Source: Sphingomonadales bacterium (lineage in GTDB: Bacteria > Pseudomonadota > Alphaproteobacteria > Sphingomonadales > Sphingomonadaceae). From it: DNA of 34,289 bases. Location: NCBI GenBank assembly GCA_028289885.1, contig JAQGKX010000012.1, positions 1 to 34,289 on the forward strand, written 5' to 3'. Numbering within the stretch: the first letter of the stretch is position 1; each line of letters opens with the position of its first letter. Below, piece by piece: positions 16,769 through 25,350 of this stretch. The translations under genes and the position numbers were made by a program. The notes beneath the pieces were generated by a model that did no database searches, had not been told where the DNA came from, and was given only the letters and a program-made list of their open reading frames with translations.

Positions 16769-17131
16769 ATGCACTATACCGAAGGTTTCGTGATTCCCGT
16801 GGCGACGGCGGACCGCGCAAAATTCATCAACCATGCCACGCGCATGGACACCATCTTCCTCGAATTCGGCGCAACCCGGATCGTCGAATGCTGGGGCGAT
16901 GACGTCGCAGAGGGCAAGGTCACCGATTTCGCCCGCGCGGTACAGGCCACGCCGGACGAAACCGTGTGCTTTTCGTGGATAGAATGGCCAGACAAGGCCA
17001 CGCGCGATGCCGCGATGGAAAAGATGATGTCCGACCCCCGCTTCACGGCGGAGCCCATGCCGTTCGACGGCAAGCGCATGATATTCGGCGGGTTCGTTCC
17101 GGTCGTCGACCTGCACGCGAAAGGAAGCTGA
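16769..17131 (+). CDS. DUF1428-family protein
   Basis: A 120-residue cytoplasmic protein with the DUF1428 signature: Y-x-E-G-F-V-I-P-V at the start, then VECWGDDV and a FSWIEWPDKATRD segment, expected to fold as a dimeric alpha-beta barrel. The biochemical role of the family is unknown. An excellent AGGAGG precedes the ATG by 5 bases. The next gene, a VOC protein, starts 2 bases after its stop, so the two form an operon. The pair lies between cobS and the J-domain gene and looks inserted. Confidence 0.88.
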   Translation: MHYTEGFVIPVATADRAKFINHATRMDTIFLEFGATRIVECWGDDVAEGKVTDFARAVQATPDETVCFSWIEWPDKATRDAAMEKMMSDPRFTAEPMPFDGKRMIFGGFVPVVDLHAKGS

Positions 17132-17133
17132 CA

Positions 17134-17619
17134 ATGACCGATATCGCACCATGTTTGTGGTTCGACCGTCAGGGTGAGGAAGCCGCGAATTTCTATGTTT
17201 CGCTGCTGCCCGACTCACGCATCGACCATATTCAGCGTGCCCTGTCCGATTATCCGAACGGCAAAATTGGCGATGTCCTTCTCGTCGAATTCACGCTGTG
17301 CGGACGACCGTACCAGGCCTTGAACGCTGGCCCGAATACTCCCTTTACCCAGGCGATCTCGATGTCGATCACGGTCGATGGCCAGGCCGAAGTGGATCGG
17401 CTGTGGGATGCCCTGATCGCCGATGGCGGAGAGCCGAACGTCTGTAGCTGGCTAAAGGACAAATACGGTCTGTCGTGGCAGATCGTCCCGCAACGGCTGA
17501 TGGACCTGATGAAAGACCCCGATCGCGGTCGTGCGAAACGGGCAATGGACGCGATGACGAGGATGACCAAGATCGATGTCGCGGGCCTCGAGGCGGCAGC
17601 AAACGGAGCGGACGCCTGA
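17134..17619 (+). CDS. VOC-family (PhnB-like) protein
   Basis: A 161-residue protein of the vicinal oxygen chelate superfamily, of the type often annotated PhnB or 3-demethylubiquinone-9 3-methyltransferase. Landmarks are PCLWFDRQGEEAANFY at the start, LLVEFTLCGRPYQALNAGP in the middle and the YGLSWQIVP motif near the end. No methyltransferase motif is present, so the old name should not be used. Start is ATG at 17134, with AAGGAAG about 6 bases upstream inside the DUF1428 gene. Function unknown. Confidence 0.87.
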   Translation: MTDIAPCLWFDRQGEEAANFYVSLLPDSRIDHIQRALSDYPNGKIGDVLLVEFTLCGRPYQALNAGPNTPFTQAISMSITVDGQAEVDRLWDALIADGGEPNVCSWLKDKYGLSWQIVPQRLMDLMKDPDRGRAKRAMDAMTRMTKIDVAGLEAAANGADA

Positions 17620-17621
17620 CT

Positions 17622-17637
17622 GCCTTCACGCGAAGGC
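17622..17637. terminator. Short hairpin between convergent genes
   Basis: GCCTTC (17622-17627) pairs with GAAGGC (17632-17637) around ACGC, at the junction of the VOC gene and the J-domain gene and overlapping the stop of the latter. No T tract; termination is only suggested. Confidence 0.35.
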
Positions 17638-18216
17638 TAACGACCCTCTCAACTGATTATACGCCGCAATCGTCCGCTGCAGGGCGACTTCATGGCTGCG
17701 GTCGCCGCCGTTTCGATCGGGGTGAAATTTCCGCACATTTTCGGAATAGGCCGATCGCAGTGCCTTCCGGTCGGCGTTTACGTCGAGGCCGAGTTCCTTC
17801 AGCGCGCGGCGGTCCTCGCCCGATAGAGGGCGGCCATCGGTGCGGTCCTGTGGCATCGTCCGCTTGAAACGAGCCGAAATTGCTTCGAGCGGGTCGGTGA
17901 AGTCGGCCCAGCTTGGTGGACGATCTGCTCCGGCTGTCGAAAACGCGCGGGTCTCGCGTTCCCAGCCGGCGAACGGGCGCTGCTGTTCCTCGATCTCGTC
18001 GGCGCTCATGCCGTTGAAGAAATTATAGCGGGCGTTGAACTCGCGGACATGGTCGAGGCAGAGCCAGCGCCATGCGCCCGGCCCGTCGAAATTGCCGGGC
18101 TCGAGCGGCGAGCGGAACTCGCCGGGCTCGTGGCAGCCGGGTTCCGCACACAGTGCCGCTGCATTCTCGACCCGGCCATGAAAACGGGTGTGGCGCTTGG
18201 GGATTTCGGTCGGCAA
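17626..18216 (-). CDS. J-domain (DnaJ-like) co-chaperone with N-terminal Cys/His cluster
   Basis: A 196-residue protein with a C-terminal J-domain (about 138-192) that carries the essential HPD triplet at residues 165-167, so it should stimulate a DnaK-type ATPase. The N-terminal part has C23-x4-C28 and C53-x2-H56, a pattern that could bind zinc. This type of J protein lies beside cobS and bolA in many alphaproteobacteria. The start codon is TTG at 18216: an in-frame stop lies 12 bases upstream, no in-frame ATG fits and AGAGAG lies about 4 bases before it. Confidence 0.85.
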   Translation of the reverse strand: MPTEIPKRHTRFHGRVENAAALCAEPGCHEPGEFRSPLEPGNFDGPGAWRWLCLDHVREFNARYNFFNGMSADEIEEQQRPFAGWERETRAFSTAGADRPPSWADFTDPLEAISARFKRTMPQDRTDGRPLSGEDRRALKELGLDVNADRKALRSAYSENVRKFHPDRNGGDRSHEVALQRTIAAYNQLRGSLAFA

Positions 18217-18245
18217 ACGGCTCTCTTATTTTCGCGTGATTTGGC

Positions 18246-18257
18246 TATATAGGGTTG
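18246..18257 (+). promoter_or_regulatory. Candidate bolA -10 element, possible leaderless start
   Basis: TATATA at 18246-18251 lies 6 bases before the bolA ATG, with no Shine-Dalgarno between. If it is the -10 box, the transcript would begin at or next to the start codon. The -35 region is not convincing. Confidence 0.3.
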
Positions 18258-18542
18258 ATGGACACCAAGCTTAAAGGCCCTGTCGCGGCCGAAATCGAAA
18301 CGCGGTTGAACGCTGCGCTCTCGCCCCTGTCACTCGCGGTCATCGACGACAGCGACAAGCACGCCGGTCATTCGGGCCATGATGCGCGCGGCGAATCGCA
18401 CTTCACCGTCGAGATCGAGAGTGCCGCCTTCTCCGGCCAGTCGCGGGTCGCGCGGCAGCGGATGGTCAACGCGGCGCTGGCGGAATTGTTGGCTGAACGC
18501 GTTCACGCGCTTGCGATCAAGGCGAAAGCACCCGGCGAATGA
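18258..18542 (+). CDS. BolA-family protein
   Basis: A 94-residue BolA-like protein; the class II KH-like fold shows in IETRLNAAL, then VIDDSDKHAGH, SHFTVEIESAAFSG and a C-terminal RQRMVNAALAELL helix. BolA proteins work with monothiol glutaredoxins in Fe-S handling, or as regulators. The HxGH histidines that can bind a shared Fe-S cluster are present. ATG at 18258 is preferred; the TTG one codon upstream is not needed. Its stop overlaps the pirin start (ATGA), so it opens a three-gene run. Confidence 0.9.
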   Translation: MDTKLKGPVAAEIETRLNAALSPLSLAVIDDSDKHAGHSGHDARGESHFTVEIESAAFSGQSRVARQRMVNAALAELLAERVHALAIKAKAPGE

Positions 18543-19435
18543 GCGATCTGCTGATCGAAACCATCCTGCCGGTTACCCACGACCTCGGCGATTTCAAGGT
18601 TCGGCGGACGCTTCCGGCCAAGACCCGCACGATGGTCGGCCCGTTTATATTCGTCGACCAGTTCGGCCCCGCGCGCCTGCCGGCCGGTCGCGGCATGGAC
18701 GTCCGTCCGCATCCGCATATCAACCTGTCCACCGTATCCTATCTGTTCGAGGGAGCGATCGAGCATCGCGATTCGATCGGCAGCCATGCGGTCATCGAAC
18801 CAGGTGCGGTCAATCTGATGACGGCGGGGCGCGGCATCGTACATTCCGAACGCTCGCCCGAATCGACGCGCGCCGATGGTCCGGCTTTCTATGGGATGCA
18901 GACATGGCTGGCGCTGCCGGACGGCATGGAAGAGATCGACCCGGCGTTCGAGCAGATCATGCCCGACCGGTTGCCGCTGCTGGAGACCCCCGGCGTCCGC
19001 GCGCGGATCATCATGGGGAGTTTGTGGGGCCAGACGGCGGCCACCACCTGCCACGCGCCGACGATCTATGCCGAAATCGCGTTGGAAACAGGCGCGCGTA
19101 TACCGATCGACGCCGGAGCCGACGAACGCGCGATCCTTGTGACCGAGGGCGATGCGACGCTTGATGGGGAGCCGCTGACGCCGTTCATCCTTTACCTCCT
19201 GAAACCCGGCATCGCGGCGACCCTCCGCGCGACGTCGAACATGCGGGCGATGCTGATGGGCGGCGGTGCATTTGCCACCCCGCGCCATGTCTGGTGGAAT
19301 TTCGTGTCCTCGTCTCGCGAGCGGATCAATGTCGCAAAGGACGATTGGAAATCGGGACGCTTTCCGACGGTGCCCGGCGACGACAAGGAGTTTATCCCGA
19401 TCCCCGAAATTGCGAAAACGGTGAGCTATCTATGA
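18539..19435 (+). CDS. Pirin-family bicupin protein
   Basis: A 298-residue two-cupin protein. The metal ligands of pirins are in place: H58 and H60 in RPHPHINL, H102 and E104 in GIVHSER. Some pirins are quercetin dioxygenases, others act as iron-dependent regulators; the sequence cannot tell which. Start overlaps the bolA stop by 4 bases (ATGA), and its own stop overlaps the next gene by 4 bases, so the run is tightly coupled. Confidence 0.93.
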   Translation: MSDLLIETILPVTHDLGDFKVRRTLPAKTRTMVGPFIFVDQFGPARLPAGRGMDVRPHPHINLSTVSYLFEGAIEHRDSIGSHAVIEPGAVNLMTAGRGIVHSERSPESTRADGPAFYGMQTWLALPDGMEEIDPAFEQIMPDRLPLLETPGVRARIIMGSLWGQTAATTCHAPTIYAEIALETGARIPIDAGADERAILVTEGDATLDGEPLTPFILYLLKPGIAATLRATSNMRAMLMGGGAFATPRHVWWNFVSSSRERINVAKDDWKSGRFPTVPGDDKEFIPIPEIAKTVSYL

Positions 19436-20337
19436 CCGAACCCAATCTTTTAAGCGAACTGCGCCGCGAACGCATCGCCCTTTCGACCGGTGTCCAACTC
19501 GACGTCACCATCGGCGGACCCGACGATGCGCCGGCGATCATCTTCCTGCACGGCTTTCCGGAAAGCGCGCGGACTTGGCGATTCCAGCTGGCCGATCTTG
19601 CGAAAGACTATCGCGTCGTCGCCCCCGACCAGCGCGGCTATGTCCGCTCGTCAAAGCCCGAGGGTGTCGAGAATTATACGCCCGACAAGCCGATCGCCGA
19701 TCTGTTCGCACTCGCCGACGCACTCGGCATCGATAAATTCACGCTGGTCGGCCATGACTGGGGCGGGGCCATTGCGTGGGGCGCGGCGCTGACCAACCCC
19801 TCGCGGATCGAACGGCTCGCCATCCTCAACGCGCCGCACCCTTTCATTTTCCAGAAAGCCCTGTTCGACGACATGGGCCAGCGCGAAGGATCGCAATATA
19901 TCCGCGCGTTTCGCACCCCCGGCATGGAAAGCTTCATCGCCGCCGATCTGGACGCGTTCTACGACAGGCTTTTCGGACCCTCGGGCATCGGCAGCGAAGC
20001 TCCTCCGGAGGAACGCCCAGCCTATCTGGAGGAGTGGTCGCAGCCCGGCGCGATCCTTGCGATGCTCAACTGGTATCGCGCGGCCCAGATCATCGTGCCC
20101 GCGATGGACGAGGCGCCCGAACGCCCGGCCTTTCTGGATGCGCCGTTCCCTGCCGTGCAGATGCCGACGCTGGTGATCTGGGGCATGGATGACAAGGCAC
20201 TCACCCCGGCGCTGCTCGAGGGGCTGGACGCGTTGGTCATTGATCTGACCGTCGTGGAGATCCCTGACGCCGGGCATTTCGTGACGTGGGAGAAACCCCA
20301 AGCCGTCATCGAGGCTCTGCGCGCTTTCCTCGGTTAG
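19432..20337 (+). CDS. Alpha/beta hydrolase, epoxide hydrolase/dehalogenase-like
   Basis: A 301-residue alpha/beta hydrolase. The oxyanion motif HGFPES (40-45), nucleophile elbow GHDWGG with Asp at D109, acid in WGMDDKAL and histidine in DAGHFVTWEKP are all visible. An Asp nucleophile means an epoxide hydrolase or haloacid-type dehalogenase rather than an ordinary esterase; the substrate is not clear. ATG at 19432 lies in the ATGA overlap with pirin. The 3' end overlaps the DUF2332 gene by 4 bp. Confidence 0.88.
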   Translation: MTEPNLLSELRRERIALSTGVQLDVTIGGPDDAPAIIFLHGFPESARTWRFQLADLAKDYRVVAPDQRGYVRSSKPEGVENYTPDKPIADLFALADALGIDKFTLVGHDWGGAIAWGAALTNPSRIERLAILNAPHPFIFQKALFDDMGQREGSQYIRAFRTPGMESFIAADLDAFYDRLFGPSGIGSEAPPEERPAYLEEWSQPGAILAMLNWYRAAQIIVPAMDEAPERPAFLDAPFPAVQMPTLVIWGMDDKALTPALLEGLDALVIDLTVVEIPDAGHFVTWEKPQAVIEALRAFLG

Positions 20338-21365
20338 TCATCAAGGCGCGACCAGACGATCCAGCTTGCGTGCGGGTGGGCAATCGCGATGACCGCATCA
20401 ACATTGCCCGGCCATATCCGCAGGCGGACAGTGTGTTGTTTCAACTCGCGGTCGGCTTCGAAAGCGATCCAGGCCAGCGGCAGCTCGGTCGTAGCCGCCG
20501 CGCCTGCCGCCTCCATTGCGGCGGTGATGCGCTGCTGCGTTTCAGCGGGCAAATATTGCCAGACGATGCTGTGCATCAGGACGCGGGTCGTGTTGTCGGC
20601 TTGTGGTTCGCGCAATCGCTGCTCGACGAAGTCCGCCGCATCGCCTTTCTCCAGCGCGGGATAATCGTCCCGGATCAGCGCTATGGCGGCTTCGGCGCGG
20701 GCGAACCGCTCTTTCTGGTCCACCCAGATATAGGCCAGAAGATGTTCCGCCGCCGCTGCATCGCGAACATCGATCGGCGCAATATCGACGCCCCGTATCG
20801 ATTTGATCCTGACCGGCACGTCCGGCGGAGGCGGTCCCTTCCAGTCGGGCGTGATGACGACAGCGCTATCGGGAGGGCCAACCAGCACATCGCCCAAATT
20901 GTAGCGATACCGGTCAATCAACAGGTTCAGACCGGCGCTCGATCCGATTTCGAGCAGTTCGAATTCATGTCCGAAACGGTCGGTCAACTCCAGCAGCGCG
21001 GCCATGAAGGTTGCCGACCGCGCCGCCTCGTTGGTCTGGGGTGGGCCATCGAGCCAGCGATTGATCTCATCATCATGATCGGCAAGCGCGCTGCGAATGG
21101 CGGCAACGTCATCGGTCGCCTCGCCGCGAAAAAGAGCGTCCAGCGCCGCGCACCGCCCCTCGCGAAACAGAAAATGGAAGGGCGCGACCAGCCGGAGCGG
21201 CACCGCGTCGGCGATATAATGGCCCGTCCAGCCCAACACCCGCGCGCCGGTCGCTGTGCTGTCATCGATCGCTACGGCCAGTGCGCGACAGACGCGTGCG
21301 GTGATCGGCGCATCGTTGGTGTCGCCGAATTGTGCTTGATATTCCATGGCTTCGGGAAAGTTCAT
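20334..21365 (-). CDS. DUF2332-family protein
   Basis: A 343-residue cytoplasmic protein that matches the DUF2332 family: a helical N-terminal half, then LLEIGSSAGLNLLIDRY and a C-terminal WQYLP motif. The ExGxSAGLN block looks like motif I of Rossmann-type methyltransferases, so SAM binding is possible but not shown. Start 21365 is chosen over the ATG at 21371 because AAGGA is spaced 6 bases from the former and touches the latter. Its start faces the LtrA gene, only 35 bp away. Confidence 0.87.
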   Translation of the reverse strand: MNFPEAMEYQAQFGDTNDAPITARVCRALAVAIDDSTATGARVLGWTGHYIADAVPLRLVAPFHFLFREGRCAALDALFRGEATDDVAAIRSALADHDDEINRWLDGPPQTNEAARSATFMAALLELTDRFGHEFELLEIGSSAGLNLLIDRYRYNLGDVLVGPPDSAVVITPDWKGPPPPDVPVRIKSIRGVDIAPIDVRDAAAAEHLLAYIWVDQKERFARAEAAIALIRDDYPALEKGDAADFVEQRLREPQADNTTRVLMHSIVWQYLPAETQQRITAAMEAAGAAATTELPLAWIAFEADRELKQHTVRLRIWPGNVDAVIAIAHPHASWIVWSRLDD

Positions 21366-21400
21366 TTGCATTCCTTGATTGGCAATCCCAGAAACGAGCG

Positions 21401-22606
21401 ATGTCGAAAGAGACCCGCGCCACCCTGTTCCGTCAACGTGACGACGAAGATGGCGCGAAAGTCACAAACATCGAACTGTTCTTCGACCTCGTATTCGTAT
21501 TCGCCATCACGCAACTCTCGCACCGGCTTTTCGGGCATCTGACGGTCTGGGGTGTCCTTGAAACCTCGGTGCTGTTTCTGGGCGTGTGGTGGGCGTGGAT
21601 CAATACCTGCTGGGTGACCAACAGGCTCGATCCCGAACACCCGACCGTGCGCGTTTTCCTGATGGGATTGATGCTCATCGGGTTGATCCTGTCGTCGGCG
21701 GTCACCAACGCCTTTAGTTCGGCGGGGGTCATGTTCGCCTGGGGTTACGCCGCGTTCCAGATCGTGCGGACGCTGTTCATGCTGTGGGCGTTGCGCGGGG
21801 CGAACCCCGAGAACTTCAGCAATTTCCAGCGCATTTTCGTCTGGACGCTGGCATCGGCCATCTTCTGGATCATCGGAGCCTATTATGGCGAACACGTCAG
21901 GGTTGGGTTCTGGGCCATTGCGGTTGTCATTGAATTCATAGGTCCAGCCGTGCTGTTCCGCACGCCGGGCCTTGGCAAGTCCTCCACCGAGGATTGGGAT
22001 ATCGTCGGCGAGCATGTTGCGGAACGGTGTTCGGGTTTCATCATCATCGCGCTCGGCGAAGCGATGCTCGTTACCGGTGCCACGCTTTCCAACCTGGACC
22101 ATGACTGGGCAACGAGCCTGGGCTTCGCCTCGGCCTTTGTAGCGTCGGCGACGATGTGGTGGATTTATTTTGACGTCGGGGCAAAACGCGGGTCCGACCA
22201 TATCGAGAATGCCGATGATCCGGGCAGCATCGCGCTGAACGCCTATACCTATTTCCATATGCCGATCGTGGCCGGGATCATCGTTTCCGCCGTGTCCGAT
22301 GCGATGGTCCTGTCGCAGCCGCTGGATGCGGCGACCTGGCCCTATGCAGCGGTAACGCTGGGCGGGCCGGCGCTTTACGTCGCCGGCACCGCGTTTTTCA
22401 AACGTGCGACGTCGAAGATGGACTGGCTGCCGATCTCGCATCTGGTGGGGCTGGGGTTGCTCGCCGCGGCGGCGGCGGCGGTGCCGCTGGTTTCCAATCT
22501 GGCGCTGAGTTTTATCTCAACGTCGGCGCTGATTGTCGTGGCGTTGTGGGAAATGGAGGCGCTGCGGCGTCACCCCGAACTTGCCGAGGCGCAGCCCGCC
22601 GCCTAA
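21401..22606 (+). CDS. Low temperature requirement protein A (LtrA) family membrane protein
   Basis: A 401-residue polytopic inner-membrane protein. The LtrA signature is at the start, [20 protein letters not shown], followed by about ten more hydrophobic segments and the conserved [13 protein letters not shown]. LtrA was named for low-temperature growth in Listeria; the molecular role is unknown. ATG at 21401 is the first plausible start after the divergent DUF2332 gene. It lies 10 bp before hisG, so it may be co-transcribed with the histidine genes. A GCG-repeat near the 3' end encodes a six-alanine run. Confidence 0.9.
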   Translation: MSKETRATLFRQRDDEDGAKVTNIELFFDLVFVFAITQLSHRLFGHLTVWGVLETSVLFLGVWWAWINTCWVTNRLDPEHPTVRVFLMGLMLIGLILSSAVTNAFSSAGVMFAWGYAAFQIVRTLFMLWALRGANPENFSNFQRIFVWTLASAIFWIIGAYYGEHVRVGFWAIAVVIEFIGPAVLFRTPGLGKSSTEDWDIVGEHVAERCSGFIIIALGEAMLVTGATLSNLDHDWATSLGFASAFVASATMWWIYFDVGAKRGSDHIENADDPGSIALNAYTYFHMPIVAGIIVSAVSDAMVLSQPLDAATWPYAAVTLGGPALYVAGTAFFKRATSKMDWLPISHLVGLGLLAAAAAAVPLVSNLALSFISTSALIVVALWEMEALRRHPELAEAQPAA

Positions 22607-22616
22607 GCGAGCCTGC

Positions 22617-23264
22617 GTGTCCACACCTATTGTCATCGCCGTGCCCAAGGGGCGCATCCTGAGCGAAGCGCTCCCCCTGATGGCGCTTGCCGGAATCGTG
22701 CCCGAGGCGGGCTTCGGTGACGAGAACGACCGGCGGCTGCGGTTCGCAACCAATCGTCCCGATGTCAGCATCATCCGCGTCCGTGCCTTCGATGTCGCGA
22801 CGTTCGTTGCGCACGGTGCGGCGCAGCTTGGGGTTGTCGGGTCGGACGTGTTGCTGGAGTTCGATTATTCCGAAGTCTATGCGCCGGTCGACCTCGGCAT
22901 CGGGCATTGCCGGATTTCGGTCGCCGAGCCGGTCGACCTGGCCGCGACCGACGACCCCGCAAGCTGGAGCCATGTTCGGGTGGCCACGAAATACCCCAAT
23001 CTAACGCGGCGGCATTTCGAGGCGCGCGGTGTGCAGGCGGAGTGCGTAAAGCTGAACGGAGCGATGGAACTGGCGCCGACGCTGGGGCTGTCGAGTCGGA
23101 TCGTCGATCTGGTTTCCTCGGGTCGGACGCTGAAGGATAACGGTCTGGTCGAGGTCGAGGTGATCGCGCAGGTTTCGGCCCGGCTGATCGTCAATCGTGC
23201 GGCGTTCAAGACGCGCCCCGACATCGCGCCGTTGATCGAGGCTTTCCGGGCGGCGGTCGCGTGA
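22617..23264 (+). CDS. hisG: ATP phosphoribosyltransferase, short form
   Basis: A 215-residue enzyme for the first step of histidine synthesis. It begins [14 protein letters not shown] and has [17 protein letters not shown] and the PRPP-binding area [13 protein letters not shown]. It lacks the C-terminal regulatory domain, so it is the short HisG(S) form that needs HisZ; hisZ is not in the window. The start codon is GTG at 22617, directly before the conserved N-terminus. The end overlaps hisD by 4 bases (GTGA). Confidence 0.95.
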   Translation: MSTPIVIAVPKGRILSEALPLMALAGIVPEAGFGDENDRRLRFATNRPDVSIIRVRAFDVATFVAHGAAQLGVVGSDVLLEFDYSEVYAPVDLGIGHCRISVAEPVDLAATDDPASWSHVRVATKYPNLTRRHFEARGVQAECVKLNGAMELAPTLGLSSRIVDLVSSGRTLKDNGLVEVEVIAQVSARLIVNRAAFKTRPDIAPLIEAFRAAVA

Positions 23265-24547
23265 TCCGGCTCGATACCTGGGATGCAGACTTCGAAGCGC
23301 GATTTGCGGCGCTGGTCGATGACCGACGGGATAGCGATGCCGATGTTTCGCGCGATGTTGCCGCCATATTGGCACGGGTGCGAGCCGGGGGTGACGCGGC
23401 GGTTGCCGAACTGACGTCGCGGTTCGACGGGCATGATCTGGATGTGACCGGCTGGCGGGTGGACCTTGCGGACTGTCATGCGGCGCTCGACGGGTTGGCT
23501 CCCGATTTGCGGAGCGCGCTCGAACTCGCGGCAGCGCGGATCACGGCTTATCATCAGGCGCAGCGGCCTGCGGATAGTGAGACGACCGACGCTGCCGGTG
23601 TCCGCATGGGCGCGCGCTGGTCGGCGGTCGATGCAGCGGGCCTTTATGTTCCGGGCGGACGGGCGGCCTATCCTTCGTCGGTCTTGATGAATGCAATTCC
23701 GGCCAAGGTCGCGGGCGTAGGGCGGCTGGTGATGGTGACGCCCACACCGGGCGGCGAGATCAATTCGCTGGTGCTGGCTGCGGCGGCGCTGGCGGGCGTC
23801 GATGAAGTCTGGCGGATCGGCGGCGCGCAGGCGGTTGCTGCACTCGCCTATGGGACAGACAAAATCGCCCCTGTCGATGCCATCGTAGGCCCCGGCAATG
23901 CCTGGGTCGCAGAGGCCAAGCGGCAGCTTTACGGGCGAGTCGGAATCGACATGGTCGCCGGGCCATCCGAAATTCTGGTGGTGGCCGATTCGGAGAATAA
24001 TGCCGACTGGATCGCGGCAGACCTGCTGAGCCAGGCCGAACATGATCCGACCAGCCAATCGATCCTGATGACCGACAATGCTGAATTTGCCGAGGCCGTG
24101 ATCGGGGCGGTCGAAAAACTCCTGCCCACATTGGGTACGGAAAAGGTCGCCCGCGAAAGCTGGGATACTTACGGCGCAATCATATTGGTCAAAAACCTTG
24201 CCGACACGGTTCCGCTGATTGATCGATTGGCCCCGGAGCATCTGGAACTCGCTGTAAATAAACCCGAAATTCTGTTTTCAAAAGTCAAACACGCGGGTTC
24301 GGTGTTTCTCGGGCGCTATACACCAGAGGCGATCGGTGATTATCTGGGCGGACCGAATCACGTCCTCCCGACCGGTCGGCGCGCGCGTTTTGCTTCGGGG
24401 CTTTCGGTGCTGGATTTCATGAAACGAACCAGTTTCCTGCAGTGCGATGCGGCTGCGATCGCCAACCTCGGACCGTCAGCGATTGCGCTGGCGGGCGCAG
24501 AAGGCTTGCCCGCGCACGCTGCATCGGTCAGGGCGCGACTGTCATGA
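23261..24547 (+). CDS. hisD: Histidinol dehydrogenase
   Basis: A 428-residue zinc enzyme that oxidises histidinol to histidine in two NAD-dependent steps. Visible landmarks are [44 protein letters not shown], the catalytic APEHLEL and the C-terminal GPNHVLPT. The start codon is GTG at 23261 in the GTGA overlap with hisG, and the stop overlaps the nusB ATG (ATGA), so the three genes are coupled. Confidence 0.96.
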   Translation: MIRLDTWDADFEARFAALVDDRRDSDADVSRDVAAILARVRAGGDAAVAELTSRFDGHDLDVTGWRVDLADCHAALDGLAPDLRSALELAAARITAYHQAQRPADSETTDAAGVRMGARWSAVDAAGLYVPGGRAAYPSSVLMNAIPAKVAGVGRLVMVTPTPGGEINSLVLAAAALAGVDEVWRIGGAQAVAALAYGTDKIAPVDAIVGPGNAWVAEAKRQLYGRVGIDMVAGPSEILVVADSENNADWIAADLLSQAEHDPTSQSILMTDNAEFAEAVIGAVEKLLPTLGTEKVARESWDTYGAIILVKNLADTVPLIDRLAPEHLELAVNKPEILFSKVKHAGSVFLGRYTPEAIGDYLGGPNHVLPTGRRARFASGLSVLDFMKRTSFLQCDAAAIANLGPSAIALAGAEGLPAHAASVRARLS

Positions 24548-25344
24548 AAATTCGTTCGAAATCCCGATCCGCCGCGCGGCTTGCTGCCGTTCAGGCGCTT
24601 TATCAGCTCGAGATGGAGCAAACGCCCCTCTCCAAACTGCTTCACGAGTTCCACCAGCACCGGCTGGGCGCGACCATCGGCGATGACGAATATAATGAGG
24701 CCGAGTTCGATTTCTTCGACGATCTGGTCAAGGGCGTCGATGCCCGACGCGCCGAAATAGACGGGCACATCACGGCCCTGTTGTCGGCTGGCTGGACGAT
24801 GGACCGGCTCGACCGCCCGATGCGCGCGATCCTGCGGGCCGGGACATACGAACTGATCGCCCGTTTCGACGTGCCGGTGAAGTCGGTCATCAACGAATAT
24901 GTCGACGTCGCCGACGCCTTTTATGCCAAGCGCGAAAAGGGGTTCGTGAACGGATTGCTCGACGGCATGGCAAGGCGCGTCCGTCCTGCGATCAATCCTC
25001 CCGTGGAACAGCCCGCCGCTCCCGACCGTTCTATGGTCACAGAGGAGTCGGTTATGTCAGACACACAGATTATTCCCGAAGAAGATATGGAGCGCGCGTC
25101 GGTCGCTCCCGGTGAGGACACGCCGGTTGCTCATCCTGACCAGCAAGCAGGGCAGGATACCGATATCGCACGTCGCCTGAAGCGCGACCCGAGCGATCCC
25201 GATGCCAAGCTCGACCGCGGGCTGGATGAATCGATGGACGCGTCGGACCCGCCAGCAGCCGTCGCGCCGGGCGATACCGGAGAACCGGTGGCTTCGTCGG
25301 GCTTCGACGCAGCAGCCGAGGAAGCCCTGCAGCGGTCGAAATAA
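24544..25344 (+). CDS. nusB: NusB fused in frame to a small acidic protein
   Basis: A 266-residue reading frame whose first ~148 residues are a complete NusB (RLAAVQALYQLEM at the start; DRLDRPMRAILRAGTYEL and SVINEYVDVADAF near the end). NusB with NusE binds boxA RNA and promotes antitermination in rRNA operons. A Pro/Ala linker (149-170) leads without a stop into a 96-residue acidic tail beginning MSDTQII (residue 171). NusB alone is usually about 150 residues. A full Shine-Dalgarno and ATG precede the tail (25041-25056), so the tail may also be made separately. Start ATG overlaps the hisD stop. Confidence 0.9.
   Translation: MKIRSKSRSAARLAAVQALYQLEMEQTPLSKLLHEFHQHRLGATIGDDEYNEAEFDFFDDLVKGVDARRAEIDGHITALLSAGWTMDRLDRPMRAILRAGTYELIARFDVPVKSVINEYVDVADAFYAKREKGFVNGLLDGMARRVRPAINPPVEQPAAPDRSMVTEESVMSDTQIIPEEDMERASVAPGEDTPVAHPDQQAGQDTDIARRLKRDPSDPDAKLDRGLDESMDASDPPAAVAPGDTGEPVASSGFDAAAEEALQRSK
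25041..25053 (+). promoter_or_regulatory. Internal ribosome binding site inside nusB reading frame
   Basis: AGAGGAG (25041-25047) is spaced 6 bases from an in-frame ATG at 25054. A site of this quality in the middle of an open frame suggests that the downstream part was, or still is, translated as its own gene. Confidence 0.65.
25054..25344 (+). CDS. Nested small acidic protein with LDEGLEESFPASDP-like motif
   Basis: A 96-residue product from the internal ATG at 25054, in the same frame as nusB. It is acidic and low in hydrophobic residues. Near its middle is LDRGLDESMDASDPPAAV, which matches the DEALEESFPASDPP type motif that I recall from many short, stand-alone proteins of alphaproteobacteria; their role is unknown. 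It could be produced as the tail of NusB, as a separate protein, or both. Confidence 0.55.
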   Translation: MSDTQIIPEEDMERASVAPGEDTPVAHPDQQAGQDTDIARRLKRDPSDPDAKLDRGLDESMDASDPPAAVAPGDTGEPVASSGFDAAAEEALQRSK

Positions 25345-25350
25345 ATGGGT

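Noticed and set aside
16533-16793. 86-codon open frame in the cobS-DUF1428 gap
   Set aside because: It overlaps the strong AGGAGG and start of the DUF1428 gene in another frame, has no ribosome binding site and no protein-like composition.
22460-22482. GCG triplet repeat
   Set aside because: It encodes a six-alanine stretch in an LtrA membrane helix and does not change the frame.
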